64,000 nt of DNA from Methanomicrobiales archaeon (GTDB taxonomy: Archaea > Halobacteriota > Methanomicrobia > Methanomicrobiales > Methanospirillaceae). Below are positions 9,059-18,070 of this stretch, piece after piece; position 1 is the first letter of the stretch; each line of letters begins with the position of its first letter. Where the stretch lies: NCBI GenBank assembly GCA_012729535.1, contig JAAYCY010000049.1:1-64000 (forward strand). The letters run 5' to 3'. The position numbers and the translations under genes were made by a program. The notes under the pieces are model-generated. The model saw only the letters and a program-made list of their open reading frames with translations, was not told where the DNA came from and did no database searches.

Positions 9059-10480
9059 TTATGTTTCTCTCTCAAACAGCGAGGTTTGATAATCCCGGTC
9101 GACCATGGTCACATTCCTGTCATCACATTGCTCATCCCCGATTTGTACCGGGTAACAACCAGTCAGGCACCCAAGGCAGAGGTCATGTTTGGGAAGCCCA
9201 ATAGCATCGACCAACGCCTCCATTGAGAGATAATGAAGACTTGTTGCTGTAATACTCCTGCGTACCTGTTCAACATCCTTGTCGCTGCCTATCAGTTCTG
9301 TCCGTGTTGGCATATCCACACCAAGATAGCAGGGAGCTTTGATGATTGGTGATCCAATTCTCATGTGGATCTCACGTGCCCCTGCATCCCGCATGGTCTG
9401 TATGATTCGGCGCGAGGTTGTGCCCCTCACAATTGAGTCATCAACCAGGATAATTGAGCGGCTTTGGAGATGGTCCGGAATTGGATTTAGTTTAATCCGC
9501 ACTGCCCTTTCACGTTTTTCCTGGGTTGGCATGATAAAGGTCCGGCCCATGTACCTGTTTTTAATCAGGCATTCCATGAACGGTATACCGGACCGCTCTG
9601 AATACCCTACCGCATAGGCCGTTCCTGAATCAGGAACTGTGCAGACAGCATCTGCCTTAATTGGACTTTCAACGCACATCTGTGCACCAATTTTTCTCCT
9701 GACATCATATACCAGTGAGCCGTCAATACGGGAATCTGCACGGGCAAAATAGATGTACTCAAATACACAGTGACCTTTGCTGGAAGCTACGGCAATTTGT
9801 TTGAACCTTATGGTATCCCCGGTGATGTGAACCATTTCTCCTGGATTAACATCCCGTTCGAATTTTCCGTTCAGGGCATCTACTGCAACACTTTCAGATG
9901 CCACCAGATATCCGGATTCTGTTCTGCCAAAACAGAGGGGCCTGATTCCATGCGGATCCCGAAAGGCATACAAATCCCCGTCATAGAGCATTATAACGGA
10001 ATATGAGCCCTTCAGGCAGGCCATGCATTTCTGCACTGCATCCTCCATCGTCCCTCCTTTCCTGATGGACTCGGTAATTATCTTGGAAATGATCTCGGTA
10101 TCAGAAGTTGACCAGAAGATTTGCCCCCGGTCTTCAAACTCCTGGCGAAGTTCCCGATAGTTTACCAAGTTTCCATTATGCGCTACTGCAATAACATGAT
10201 CCTGAAAAGTAAACAAAAAAGGCTGGATATTCTCCGGACGGTTTTCCCCGGTGGTTGGGTATCTTACGTGACCTATCCCTGTTTTTCCAACAAGAGACTG
10301 GAGCACTTGTTCATCAAAAACCTCGGAGACAAGTCCATTTCCTTTGTGTTTACAAAGACCTGCTCCATTGTAAGTTGCAATACCTGCACTCTCCTGTCCA
10401 CGATGCTGGAGAGCATATAACGCATAATAAAGGGAAAAAGAGACGTCGGCAGAGCTAGTTATGCCAACGATCCCGCACAT
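9059..10480 (-). CDS. purF: Amidophosphoribosyltransferase PurF
   Basis: Commits PRPP to purine synthesis by making phosphoribosylamine from PRPP and glutamine. Cys2 after the initiator Met is the Ntn glutaminase nucleophile (MCGIVGI). The PRPP loop is ILVDDSIVRGTTS at 344-356. Cysteines at 238 (HCVFEYIY), 384 (PCYLGVDMPT) and in the C-terminal CLGCLTGC match the ligands of the [4Fe-4S] cluster in the Bacillus-type enzyme, so this is the oxygen-sensitive form. 473 residues is normal. It is last in an operon with SmAP and L37e (2-nt gap to L37e). Confidence 0.97.
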   Translation of the reverse strand: MCGIVGITSSADVSFSLYYALYALQHRGQESAGIATYNGAGLCKHKGNGLVSEVFDEQVLQSLVGKTGIGHVRYPTTGENRPENIQPFLFTFQDHVIAVAHNGNLVNYRELRQEFEDRGQIFWSTSDTEIISKIITESIRKGGTMEDAVQKCMACLKGSYSVIMLYDGDLYAFRDPHGIRPLCFGRTESGYLVASESVAVDALNGKFERDVNPGEMVHITGDTIRFKQIAVASSKGHCVFEYIYFARADSRIDGSLVYDVRRKIGAQMCVESPIKADAVCTVPDSGTAYAVGYSERSGIPFMECLIKNRYMGRTFIMPTQEKRERAVRIKLNPIPDHLQSRSIILVDDSIVRGTTSRRIIQTMRDAGAREIHMRIGSPIIKAPCYLGVDMPTRTELIGSDKDVEQVRRSITATSLHYLSMEALVDAIGLPKHDLCLGCLTGCYPVQIGDEQCDDRNVTMVDRDYQTSLFERET

Positions 10481-10482
10481 GA

Positions 10483-10665
10483 TTAATGAGTTGCTACTTT
10501 CGGCCGCTTAGTTATCCAGCCATATGAGCGCATGCGGGTGGAGCGGCCAAATCCACATGATGAACAGATTTTATGCCGCTTGTGATAGGACATCTTCCCG
10601 CATCTCCTGCAGGTCAGATGAGTCTGTGTCTGTCTTTTTCCTCTGGATGGTGTTCCTTTTGACAT
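10483..10665 (-). CDS. rpl37e: Ribosomal protein L37e
   Basis: Sixty-residue basic large-subunit protein. The zinc ribbon is C19-x2-C22 and C34-x2-C37, and the N-terminus [12 protein letters not shown] is the family hallmark. It lies 12 nt after the Sm-like gene, an arrangement conserved in many archaea, and 2 nt before purF. Confidence 0.96.
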   Translation of the reverse strand: MSKGTPSRGKRQTQTHLTCRRCGKMSYHKRHKICSSCGFGRSTRMRSYGWITKRPKVATH

Positions 10666-10677
10666 TATCTTACCTCG

Positions 10678-10905
10678 TTATTGGGGATTCGGGGAGATGT
10701 AGATTACATTATCGCCGCGAATAATCAGGGTACCAATACTTTGTGCCTGCCCTTCAATGATCTCCTCTGCTTTGTCCAGAACAAGATTCATGTGGACATC
10801 ATATCCTTGGAGGACTCCCTTGATTTCCCTGCCCCCTTTAAGGGATATCAGTACTGGATGCCGATTCAGGACCTGATCTAAAATATCCATAGGTCTTTTT
10901 GTCAT
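10678..10905 (-). CDS. Archaeal Sm-like RNA-binding protein (SmAP, LSm)
   Basis: The 75 residues form the Sm fold: Sm1 ([21 protein letters not shown] with the Asp-x-His-Met-Asn site) and Sm2 ([12 protein letters not shown]). SmAPs form heptameric rings that bind U-rich RNA. I chose the ATG at 10903-10905, which has AGGGT 6 nt upstream and matches the usual MTKRP start. A GTG five codons earlier is possible. It leads the SmAP-L37e-purF operon. Confidence 0.95.
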   Translation of the reverse strand: MTKRPMDILDQVLNRHPVLISLKGGREIKGVLQGYDVHMNLVLDKAEEIIEGQAQSIGTLIIRGDNVIYISPNPQ

Positions 10906-11031
10906 AACAATACCCTGCACTACTCAAAATGAGTGAATAAATTGCGCAGGTATAATGTTTAAACGTTACCTGTCATGTTCATCAGATACCGCATATCGTT
11001 TATGGGAATCAGTTCCATGTACATACTGCAT

Positions 11032-11529
11032 ATGGGTAAACTGACTTCGAAAAGAAGACATTCAATACGAAAATCTCAGGTAAATGGAATTCTTGACCGG
11101 CTCCGTGAAGAGATTGGGGATGGAGCAGACAACTTTTCAGGAAAGATGATAGAGATAATCGAGACTAACCAGGATATCCACCTGTACCTCGTTGATAAAG
11201 AACCGTTTATTCTTGAAAAGGATGGTATCCTGTTTCCCAGCCTGCGTGGAGCATTATCCCGGCCGTTTTCCCAGAAACGCATTACCGTTGATATGGGGGC
11301 TGTCTCGTTTGTTGTTAACGGTGCAGATATCATGCGGCCCGGTGTTGTTGATGTGACTCCTGATGTAACAGCAGGAAAACCCGTTCAGATCGTTGATGAG
11401 CGTCATGGCAAGCCATTAGCGCTTGGGATTGCTCTTTTTGACGCAGAAGAGCTTCTCGCGCAGGATAAGGGTAAAATTGCACGGACATGGCATCATGTCG
11501 GTGATGATATCTGGAATCTTGAGTTCTGA
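11032..11529 (+). CDS. PUA-domain RNA-binding protein (MCT-1-like)
   Basis: About 165 residues. The basic N-terminal half resembles the pre-PUA domain of the MCT-1/Tma20 family. The C-terminal half is a PUA domain (ITVDMGAVSFVVNGADIMRPGV, then VVDERHGKPLALGIA-like text), which binds structured RNA. Eukaryotic relatives act in translation re-initiation; the archaeal role is not established. The start at MGKLTSKRR is my choice; the frame stays open 19 codons upstream. A possible TATA element around 11000 would give a very short leader. It precedes sepF by 70 nt. Confidence 0.85.
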   Translation: MGKLTSKRRHSIRKSQVNGILDRLREEIGDGADNFSGKMIEIIETNQDIHLYLVDKEPFILEKDGILFPSLRGALSRPFSQKRITVDMGAVSFVVNGADIMRPGVVDVTPDVTAGKPVQIVDERHGKPLALGIALFDAEELLAQDKGKIARTWHHVGDDIWNLEF

Positions 11530-11599
11530 ATAAGGAAAGAACGCTCGCATAGGCTGAAATACCAGTACCTTTATTACAACAGACAGAAAAGGTTCTTAT

Positions 11600-11962
11600 A
11601 TGGGACTTCGCGACCTTCTCTTTGGAAGTAAGGATACTTCTTCCCCGGACGAATATAAAGATCTCACCCTGAAGGATTACGAACTGAGTGAAAACCCTGC
11701 CCTTCTTGTAAAGGTCGCCACGGTTACAGGTCTGCGGGAGAGCCAGATTGTAAAAGATCAGGTGTATGACGGCAATATTGTAATTGTTGATATCACCCGT
11801 CTGAAAATGGATAAGATCAATTATGAACGGGTAATGAAGGATTTCTACCAGGTTGCCCGGGATGTTGACGGTGATATTGTCGGTCTTGGTGACCAGCAGT
11901 ATGTTGTCATTACTCCAAAAAATGTTAAGATCTCCCGTGACCGCATCGGTGGCGGTGCCTGA
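11600..11962 (+). CDS. sepF: Cell division protein SepF (archaeal)
   Basis: 120 residues, with the N-terminal amphipathic membrane-binding segment MGLRDLLFGSK followed by the SepF (DUF552) alpha/beta core (YDGNIVIVDITRL...). In archaea that use FtsZ, SepF is the membrane anchor of the division ring. The preceding TATA-like ATTACAACAG region and AGAAAAGG before the ATG allow independent expression. It ends 2 nt before the zinc-finger gene, so the two are co-transcribed. Confidence 0.93.
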   Translation: MGLRDLLFGSKDTSSPDEYKDLTLKDYELSENPALLVKVATVTGLRESQIVKDQVYDGNIVIVDITRLKMDKINYERVMKDFYQVARDVDGDIVGLGDQQYVVITPKNVKISRDRIGGGA

Positions 11963-11964
11963 AT

Positions 11965-12489
11965 TTGGAACAGGAAGTCAGAGGGATTTGTCCGGCCTGC
12001 GGAGAAGAGACGGACTGGCTGTATAAAACAGAGAATATTCCTTATTTTTCTGATATTCTGATTATAACCTGCTCATGCAGCGTTTGTGGATACCGGTTTT
12101 CAGATGTGCAGAACATCAGCACAAATGAGCCGGTCAGATACACCTTTCATGCGTGCAGCGAGCAGGACCTGTCGGTGAGAGTAGTCAGAAGTACTGCCGG
12201 GCATGTGCATATTCCTGAGCTCGGGGTAGAAATTTCTCCAGGTCCTGCCTGTGAAGGATTCATTTCAAATGTTGAAGGGGTACTCTTCCGGGTGGACAAG
12301 GTACTTGACGGTATCCTGATCGATGGTGATGACGAACAACGGAGAAAAGCACTTGCATTAAAGGAAAAGATCGCAGATATTCAGAATGGGAAAGACAGTA
12401 TTACCCTTATCATCGAAGACCCGTACGGAAATTCCCTAATCGATTCTGAAAGGGCAAAAAAAGAAAGTTATTCTCCTGATCCCGACTGA
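11965..12489 (+). CDS. ZPR1-type zinc-finger protein
   Basis: 174 residues from a TTG start 2 nt after the sepF stop. The zinc finger is C9PAC12...C38SVC41 within the ZPR1 pattern. The following beta-rich domain (VVRSTAGHVHIPELGVEISPG) is the ZPR1 A/B domain. Eukaryotic ZPR1 binds eEF1A; archaeal single-copy versions are uncharacterised. The 3' end overlaps the convergent purM by 22 nt. Confidence 0.9.
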   Translation: MEQEVRGICPACGEETDWLYKTENIPYFSDILIITCSCSVCGYRFSDVQNISTNEPVRYTFHACSEQDLSVRVVRSTAGHVHIPELGVEISPGPACEGFISNVEGVLFRVDKVLDGILIDGDDEQRRKALALKEKIADIQNGKDSITLIIEDPYGNSLIDSERAKKESYSPDPD

Positions 12490-13484
12490 CAAAATAGGTT
12501 ACCCCTCAAGGTAATCCCCGGCTCGTGATTGATCTGACCAACAATTTGTGCATCAGGATAGTGCCGCTTTACCGTTTCAAATCCCTCTTTTGGGAGGATG
12601 AATACATATCCCATACCCATATTAAATGTCCGGTACATTTCCTGCTCTGAAATTGATCCGGCCTGTGCAATCCACGCGAATATCTCCTGTGGAGGGAGCG
12701 GGGCATCAATGGTATACCCAAATGTTCCAAGCCGGTTCAGGTTTAAAAGTCCTCCACCGGTAATATGACACATACCGTGGACGTTCGTTTCCCTGCAGAC
12801 GGCAAGGACTTCTGCATATATCCTGGTCGGTTTTAAGAGTGCAGATCCCAGCGTTTCTCCTGATAGAAGTTTTTCATCATACGATCCATGCTCTTCTACC
12901 ATCCTTCTTGCAAGGGTCAGCCCGTTACTGTGAATTCCTGATGACGGGATACCAACGATACAGTCCCCGGGGGTAATAGCAGACCCTGATATTACCTTAT
13001 CTTTCTCCTGTATCCCAAGGCAGGCACCAGCAAGGTCAAGTCCGGTGACAAGGCCTTTGAGTGTGGCAGTTTCTCCACCAATAATAGAGAGGTTTGCCTG
13101 TTTTGCACCCTCATTCAGACCGATACCTATCTGGCGCATCTGGTCTTTTGAAAGGGCTGATGTTGCGATATAGTCTACAAAGGCGACAGGCTCAAGGTTC
13201 ATGACATAGAGGTCATTTACGTTCATGGCAATACAGTCAATACCAACAGTTGACCAGTCCCTCAGTGCATCGGCAACCAGCATCTTGGTTCCGACCCCAT
13301 CAACCGCTAGCGCAAGAACATACCTGCCAAATTGAATGAATCCGGCAAAGTGGCCGATCTCACTTGTCATACCAAACTTGTCTGTCCTGCGGAAGGTCAG
13401 TTCGGATATCAGGGACTGTACTGCTGCTGCTTCAAGATCAATATCCACCCCTGCATCCCGGTATGCGTCCTGCTCCATGCTCAT
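12468..13484 (-). CDS. purM: Phosphoribosylformylglycinamidine cyclo-ligase PurM
   Basis: Makes aminoimidazole ribotide from FGAM with ATP. The 338 residues have the family landmarks: DGVGTK near 69, the GGETA segment (IIGGETATL), and GIPSSGIHSNG then HITGGGL. It follows the aspartate kinase with a 4-nt overlap (13481-13484), so it is translated from the same mRNA. The C-terminus is convergent with the ZPR1-type gene, overlapping it by 22 nt. Confidence 0.97.
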   Translation of the reverse strand: MSMEQDAYRDAGVDIDLEAAAVQSLISELTFRRTDKFGMTSEIGHFAGFIQFGRYVLALAVDGVGTKMLVADALRDWSTVGIDCIAMNVNDLYVMNLEPVAFVDYIATSALSKDQMRQIGIGLNEGAKQANLSIIGGETATLKGLVTGLDLAGACLGIQEKDKVISGSAITPGDCIVGIPSSGIHSNGLTLARRMVEEHGSYDEKLLSGETLGSALLKPTRIYAEVLAVCRETNVHGMCHITGGGLLNLNRLGTFGYTIDAPLPPQEIFAWIAQAGSISEQEMYRTFNMGMGYVFILPKEGFETVKRHYPDAQIVGQINHEPGITLRGNLFCQSGSGE

Positions 13485-14878
13485 ACCTCCATCTGTGTCA
13501 GGTTAAACTCATCGTGAAGAACCTGAACCGCTTTAGGGCCGTCTTCCTGCCTGACAACAAAAGAGATATTTACTTCAGAAGAGCCCTGCGTAATCATCAT
13601 CACGTTAATCCCTGCTTTCCCAAGCGCTGAAAAGGTTCTGCCCGCAGTTCCTGCCATGCCTGCCATACCTGATCCCACAACCGCGACTGCACAAACATCC
13701 TCGTTAGCGGAAATGTCCCTGAACACACATCTCTCCTTAAGTGGCATCAGGGCATCCATGGCAGTCCGGACCTGGTGAGCTTCGATTATCAGGGTAATGT
13801 TCGCTTCAGAGGATCCCTGTGATATCATCATGACATTAATCTGGTGCCTAGCCAGCAGGGAAAAAATGTGTTGTGCAACTCCAGGTCTTCCAACCATCTG
13901 GGCTCCGGTAATGGTAATTGCAGCGACTTTGTCGATGTAGGTGATTGCCTTTACAACCCTGGAGTCTTTTTGTTCTCCTCCTTCAATGAGTGTTCCTGAA
14001 AAACCCGGATTAAAGGTGTTTTTTACCCTGACCGGGATCCCTTTCTGCATGGCAGGTTCAATGGATCGCGAGTGCATTACTTTTGCACCAAAATAGGAGA
14101 GTTCCATGACTTCTATATACGAGATCCGTGGGATAACCCGCGCCTTTGGAACCATCCTGGGATCCGTGGTCATGATACCGTCAACATCTGTCCAAATCCA
14201 TATCTCATCGGCATTTATGGCAGCTCCGATGATGGTTGCAGAGTAATCTGATCCGGATCTGCCAAGCGTTGTTACAACCCCTTTTTCAGAGCATCCCATA
14301 AAACCGGTAATAACCGGAACTGAGTATTTCATGACTGGTTCAAGACGGGTTTTTATTCTCACTTCTCCTGAAGGCAGAGCGATTGCATCACCATGGTTTT
14401 CAGTAGTCAGGATTCCTGCTTCACACCCGTCCAGAACCATTGAGGGTATTCCCCGCTGACGGAGGGCTGCACTAATAAGCGGTGCATTCAGGCGCTCACC
14501 AAATGAAATGATATAGTCTCGGGATCTGACCGTTAGCTCTCTCAGGTGGTATATCGCAAAGAGAAAATCCTGCAGATTTTCTATGCGCCTTTTTATGATC
14601 TCACCAGTTTCATCGTAAAAGTCCGGAGCTACCTCTTTTAAGGTAGTAAGATGGCTTTCAGTCAGAAAAGAGACAAGATCTGCCACTTCTTCAGCATCCT
14701 TTGAATTAATCATTGCCTCTGCACAGGTGATGAGGCGGTCGGTAACACCCCGTTTCGCAGAAACTACAACTGCCAGTAGATCATGTTCAGAATACCTGTC
14801 ATATACAATATTTACAGCCCTTCTGACGGAATCTGCATCCTGGACAGAAGTGCCCCCAAACTTCATGATGAGTTTCAT
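13481..14878 (-). CDS. lysC: Aspartate kinase
   Basis: Phosphorylates aspartate as the first step to lysine, threonine and methionine. The N-terminal kinase domain begins MKLIMKFGGTSV, with the SFGERLNAPL and GRSGSDYSA nucleotide and substrate motifs. Two C-terminal ACT domains follow (ITITGAQMVGRPGVAQ and VAVVGSGMAGMAGTAG, each ending in MMITQGSSE-type text), the usual sites of amino acid feedback. 465 residues is normal. It is first in an operon with purM, an unusual pairing of amino acid and purine pathways. Confidence 0.95.
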   Translation of the reverse strand: MKLIMKFGGTSVQDADSVRRAVNIVYDRYSEHDLLAVVVSAKRGVTDRLITCAEAMINSKDAEEVADLVSFLTESHLTTLKEVAPDFYDETGEIIKRRIENLQDFLFAIYHLRELTVRSRDYIISFGERLNAPLISAALRQRGIPSMVLDGCEAGILTTENHGDAIALPSGEVRIKTRLEPVMKYSVPVITGFMGCSEKGVVTTLGRSGSDYSATIIGAAINADEIWIWTDVDGIMTTDPRMVPKARVIPRISYIEVMELSYFGAKVMHSRSIEPAMQKGIPVRVKNTFNPGFSGTLIEGGEQKDSRVVKAITYIDKVAAITITGAQMVGRPGVAQHIFSLLARHQINVMMISQGSSEANITLIIEAHQVRTAMDALMPLKERCVFRDISANEDVCAVAVVGSGMAGMAGTAGRTFSALGKAGINVMMITQGSSEVNISFVVRQEDGPKAVQVLHDEFNLTQMEV

Positions 14879-14962
14879 GCCGGTTTAACTCTCCATCATT
14901 ATGTGTTTTTTTCTCTCAAAATGAATTCTCAAGGATCTTAACCACCGGTCAGGTGAGTTACC

Positions 14963-14974
14963 AAAAATACAAAG
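14963..14974 (+). promoter_or_regulatory. Candidate TATA box of the tfrAB operon
   Basis: AAAAATACAAAG is centred about 30 nt before the tfrA ATG at 15000, leaving room for only a very short leader. No good Shine-Dalgarno lies before the ATG, consistent with a leaderless or near-leaderless transcript. Confidence 0.35.
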
Positions 14975-14999
14975 ATGTTCTGGTTGTGACGTGTAAGTA

Positions 15000-16622
15000 A
15001 TGCAGGATCAGGAGATCATCCGGTCACATGTCCTGGTTATCGGGAGCGGTGGTGCAGGTGTTCGTGCTGCTATAGAAGCTTCAAATGCCGGAACCTGTGT
15101 TTTAATTTCGAAGACTATTGTGGGCAAAGGAGGATGCACCATCATGGCTGAAGGTGGGTACAATGCAGTTATGAGTGAGGCAGATACTATCTCTGACCAC
15201 TACGCTGACACCATGAAAGGCGGGGCATACCTCAATGATCCTGAGCTTGTACGAGTTCTGACAGAGGAAGCTCCGGCAAGAATGAATGATTTGATCTCCT
15301 GGGGCGGGGTATTTGATATTACTGATACCTGCACAATCTGTCAGCGTCCATTTGGCGGACAGTGTTTTCCCAGGACCTGTTATGCCGGAGACCGGACCGG
15401 CCATGAGATAATGGCAACACTCATGGAACAGCTTTCAAATTCAAACGTAAGAATTTTTCACGAAATATCCGCTTTTGATCTGATTGTATCGCAGGGAAGA
15501 ATTGTCGGGGCGTTCGGACTTGACAGAAAAGGAAAGATGTACACATTTCTGGCCGATGCCACGGTTCTTGCATCAGGTGGTGGAACGCGGGTATATGACA
15601 TCTCTACCAATTCCTCTGGTGGGAATGGGGATGGGTATGCCATGGGTTGGCGCGCCGGTGCCGAACTCATAGACATGGAACAGGTACAGTTCCATCCGAC
15701 TGGTGCGGTGTATCCCTGGGATGCACGGGGAAGACTGGTTACAGAAGCGGTGAGAGGAGAGGGTGGAGTTTTGAAAAATTCCAATGGTGAACGATTCATG
15801 TCACGGTATGATCCTGACCGGATGGAACTTTCAACCAGGGATGTCGTTGCCCGTGCATGTGCAACGGAAATCCAGGAGGGGAGAGGGACAATCCATGGAG
15901 GAGTCTGGCTTGATGTATCCCACCTTCCGGCAAAGAGAATAGAAGAGCGTCTACCGGTAATGCTGGAACAGTTCCTGAAGTACGGGGTGGATATCCGGAC
16001 ACAGCCCATGGAAGTCGGACCAACTGCACATCATATCATGGGTGGTCTTCGGATCACGCCGTTCTGCCAGACAACGCTTCCAGGTCTGTTTGCCTGTGGT
16101 GAAGTTACCGGAGGAGTTCATGGTGCAAACCGTCTTGGTGGAAATGCCCTTGCTGATACCCAGGTCTTTGGAAGAAGGGCCGGCGCTTTTGCGGGATCAG
16201 AACCAGCCCGTGAAATACAGTTTCCTGAAGACCAGGCTGATTCTGCCAAAAAAATGCTTGAAAAATTCCTGGCCGGTGATGCTTCACCGGGAACTGTTAA
16301 ACGGGAGATCCAGAGAATTATGTGGGATGGTGCGGGAATTTTCAGAAGCAAAAGCACACTTGAAGAGACGCGGGCAGCCCTTGATGCATTATCAAAGAAA
16401 AATCTCAAGGCAGATTCCCCTTCAGGTTTTAATGAATGTTGCACGGTCCGTAACATGATAGATACCGCACGATTGATTGTAACCGGAGCGTTTCTCCGTG
16501 ATGAGTCCCGGGGAGCTCATGTAAGAACAGATATCGTCCAGGACTGGGATGCTCAGGTTTCTCCCTTTGGTCATACGATCCTTACCCGGACAGGAGCAAC
16601 AATAGAGCGGAGGAAGTCCTGA
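15000..16622 (+). CDS. tfrA: CoM/CoB thiol:fumarate reductase subunit A (flavoprotein)
   Basis: Reduces fumarate to succinate, with coenzyme M and coenzyme B thiols oxidised to the heterodisulfide by the partner subunit. It belongs to the FAD family of succinate dehydrogenase/fumarate reductase: dinucleotide motif VIGSGGAGVRAAIEA near 13-27, the HPTGAVYPWDARGRLVTEAVRGEGG active-site region in pieces (HPTG, then R and E of TEAVRGEGG), and HHIMGG, GLFACGEV and HGANRLGGNAL near the C-terminal half. 540 residues. The stop overlaps the tfrB start by 1 nt. It probably acts in the cytoplasm to supply succinate for biosynthesis. Confidence 0.95.
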   Translation: MQDQEIIRSHVLVIGSGGAGVRAAIEASNAGTCVLISKTIVGKGGCTIMAEGGYNAVMSEADTISDHYADTMKGGAYLNDPELVRVLTEEAPARMNDLISWGGVFDITDTCTICQRPFGGQCFPRTCYAGDRTGHEIMATLMEQLSNSNVRIFHEISAFDLIVSQGRIVGAFGLDRKGKMYTFLADATVLASGGGTRVYDISTNSSGGNGDGYAMGWRAGAELIDMEQVQFHPTGAVYPWDARGRLVTEAVRGEGGVLKNSNGERFMSRYDPDRMELSTRDVVARACATEIQEGRGTIHGGVWLDVSHLPAKRIEERLPVMLEQFLKYGVDIRTQPMEVGPTAHHIMGGLRITPFCQTTLPGLFACGEVTGGVHGANRLGGNALADTQVFGRRAGAFAGSEPAREIQFPEDQADSAKKMLEKFLAGDASPGTVKREIQRIMWDGAGIFRSKSTLEETRAALDALSKKNLKADSPSGFNECCTVRNMIDTARLIVTGAFLRDESRGAHVRTDIVQDWDAQVSPFGHTILTRTGATIERRKS

Positions 16623-18070
16623 TGCAGATATCTGTCACAATTTCACGGTTTAATCCGGATACAGACACATCCCCGCGGATGGAGCCCTGGAACGTTCAGG
16701 TCGAGGATGGAGCCAGGGTACTGAATGTCCTGGAGAGGATCCATGACATGGATCCTACTCTTTTATTCCGCTCCAGCTGTCGGGCCGGACAGTGCGGGAG
16801 CTGTGCGGTTAAGATGAACGGGGAACCTGTTCTTGCATGTACAGAAGAAGCACTGGATGGTATGGTTATCGAACCATTGGACCTTCCGGTAATTGGGGAT
16901 CTGATGGTTGACCTTGTTCCGGGAATTAATGACATACCCAGGATCCATCCGTCAGAATGCGGAACAAATCCCACCCAGGAAGATGTCTTACGGATAAAAC
17001 CACTTCGTGACTGTATTGAGTGTCTCTCCTGTGTATCTGTCTGTCCTGCCATGAAAGTGACCGAGTTTCTCGGCCCTACCTCTATGCGTTCGCAGATGCG
17101 GATTGCGCTTGATCCAAGGGAACCTGGAAACCGTATCCGTGAGGCATTGGAACAAGGGCTTTTTACCTGTACCAGCTGTAACCGGTGCTGGCGTGTCTGT
17201 CCGAAAAACATTGAGACTCCTGGAAAGGCGATTGAGAAACTACGGGAGATAGCGAACCGTGAAGGACTCACGCTGCCAAGGCACCAGGAGGTCGCAGAAC
17301 TAGTCCGGACTACCGGTAGATCAGTAGAATCAGGAAAACATGTGTTCCTTGACCTGGTTGATGAAGTGATTGAACCCTTTGGTGACGTCAAGCGTGAAGT
17401 CGGGTTCTTTGTCGGGTGTATGTTTAATGCACGGCTCCCCGAACGGGCAATGGATATGCTTGAGGTTATGCGTCATGCCGGTATCAGGGTAATCATTCCG
17501 AAAGATCAGGTCTGCTGTGGCTCGCCGCTCATCCGTACCGGCCAGACTTCAATTATCAATGCATTAATGGAGAAAAACATCCGGGTATTCCAGGACAGGG
17601 GAATAACAACGGTGATGACGATGTGTGCAGGATGCGGGGCTACCCTGAAGAATGATTATGAAACACCCTTTGAAGTAAAGGATGTATCTGAAATTTTAAC
17701 CGAGACTGGTCTTCCCCCGCTAAAGTTGCTCCAGACAACCGCGACATATCATGATCCCTGTCACCTCATGAACGGGCAACAGATTACAAAGCAACCCCGG
17801 GAGATCCTTGTGCAGGCAGTTGAGCGGTTCATTGAGATGCCTGCGATGTGTTGCGGGTCAGGAGGAGGTGTCCGCTCCGGGCTTCCTGATGAAGCAGCAG
17901 CATTAGGTGAAATGAGAAGAACAGCGATAAGAAAGACCGGTGCTGATGTTGTGGTGACCATCTGTCCATTCTGTGAGTACCATATCCAGGAACATAGTGA
18001 CAAACCGGTGAAAAACCTCATGACGATCCTTGTCGAAGCCCTTGGGGAAAAACCGACAGAACTTTCATGA
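16622..18070 (+). CDS. tfrB: CoM/CoB thiol:fumarate reductase subunit B (iron-sulfur, HdrB-like)
   Basis: The 482 residues carry the electron chain and the thiol-oxidising site. The N-terminal plant-type [2Fe-2S] ligands are C53, C58, C61 and C73. Two [4Fe-4S] motifs follow at C131/134/137/141 and C183/186/189/193. The C-terminal half has two CCG domains (CCGSPLIRTG, CAGCGAT, DPCHLM, CCGSGGG) like heterodisulfide reductase HdrB, which hold the noncubane clusters. This fusion of an SdhB-like and an HdrC/HdrB-like part is diagnostic of TfrB. It is followed with a 4-nt overlap by a methylase gene. Confidence 0.96.
   Translation: MQISVTISRFNPDTDTSPRMEPWNVQVEDGARVLNVLERIHDMDPTLLFRSSCRAGQCGSCAVKMNGEPVLACTEEALDGMVIEPLDLPVIGDLMVDLVPGINDIPRIHPSECGTNPTQEDVLRIKPLRDCIECLSCVSVCPAMKVTEFLGPTSMRSQMRIALDPREPGNRIREALEQGLFTCTSCNRCWRVCPKNIETPGKAIEKLREIANREGLTLPRHQEVAELVRTTGRSVESGKHVFLDLVDEVIEPFGDVKREVGFFVGCMFNARLPERAMDMLEVMRHAGIRVIIPKDQVCCGSPLIRTGQTSIINALMEKNIRVFQDRGITTVMTMCAGCGATLKNDYETPFEVKDVSEILTETGLPPLKLLQTTATYHDPCHLMNGQQITKQPREILVQAVERFIEMPAMCCGSGGGVRSGLPDEAAALGEMRRTAIRKTGADVVVTICPFCEYHIQEHSDKPVKNLMTILVEALGEKPTELS

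Noticed and set aside
15458-16009. 183-residue frame on the minus strand
   Set aside because: Antisense to tfrA; no signal of a protein family.
16696-17391. 231-residue frame on the minus strand
   Set aside because: Antisense to the iron-sulfur domains of tfrB; Ser/Arg-rich shadow composition.
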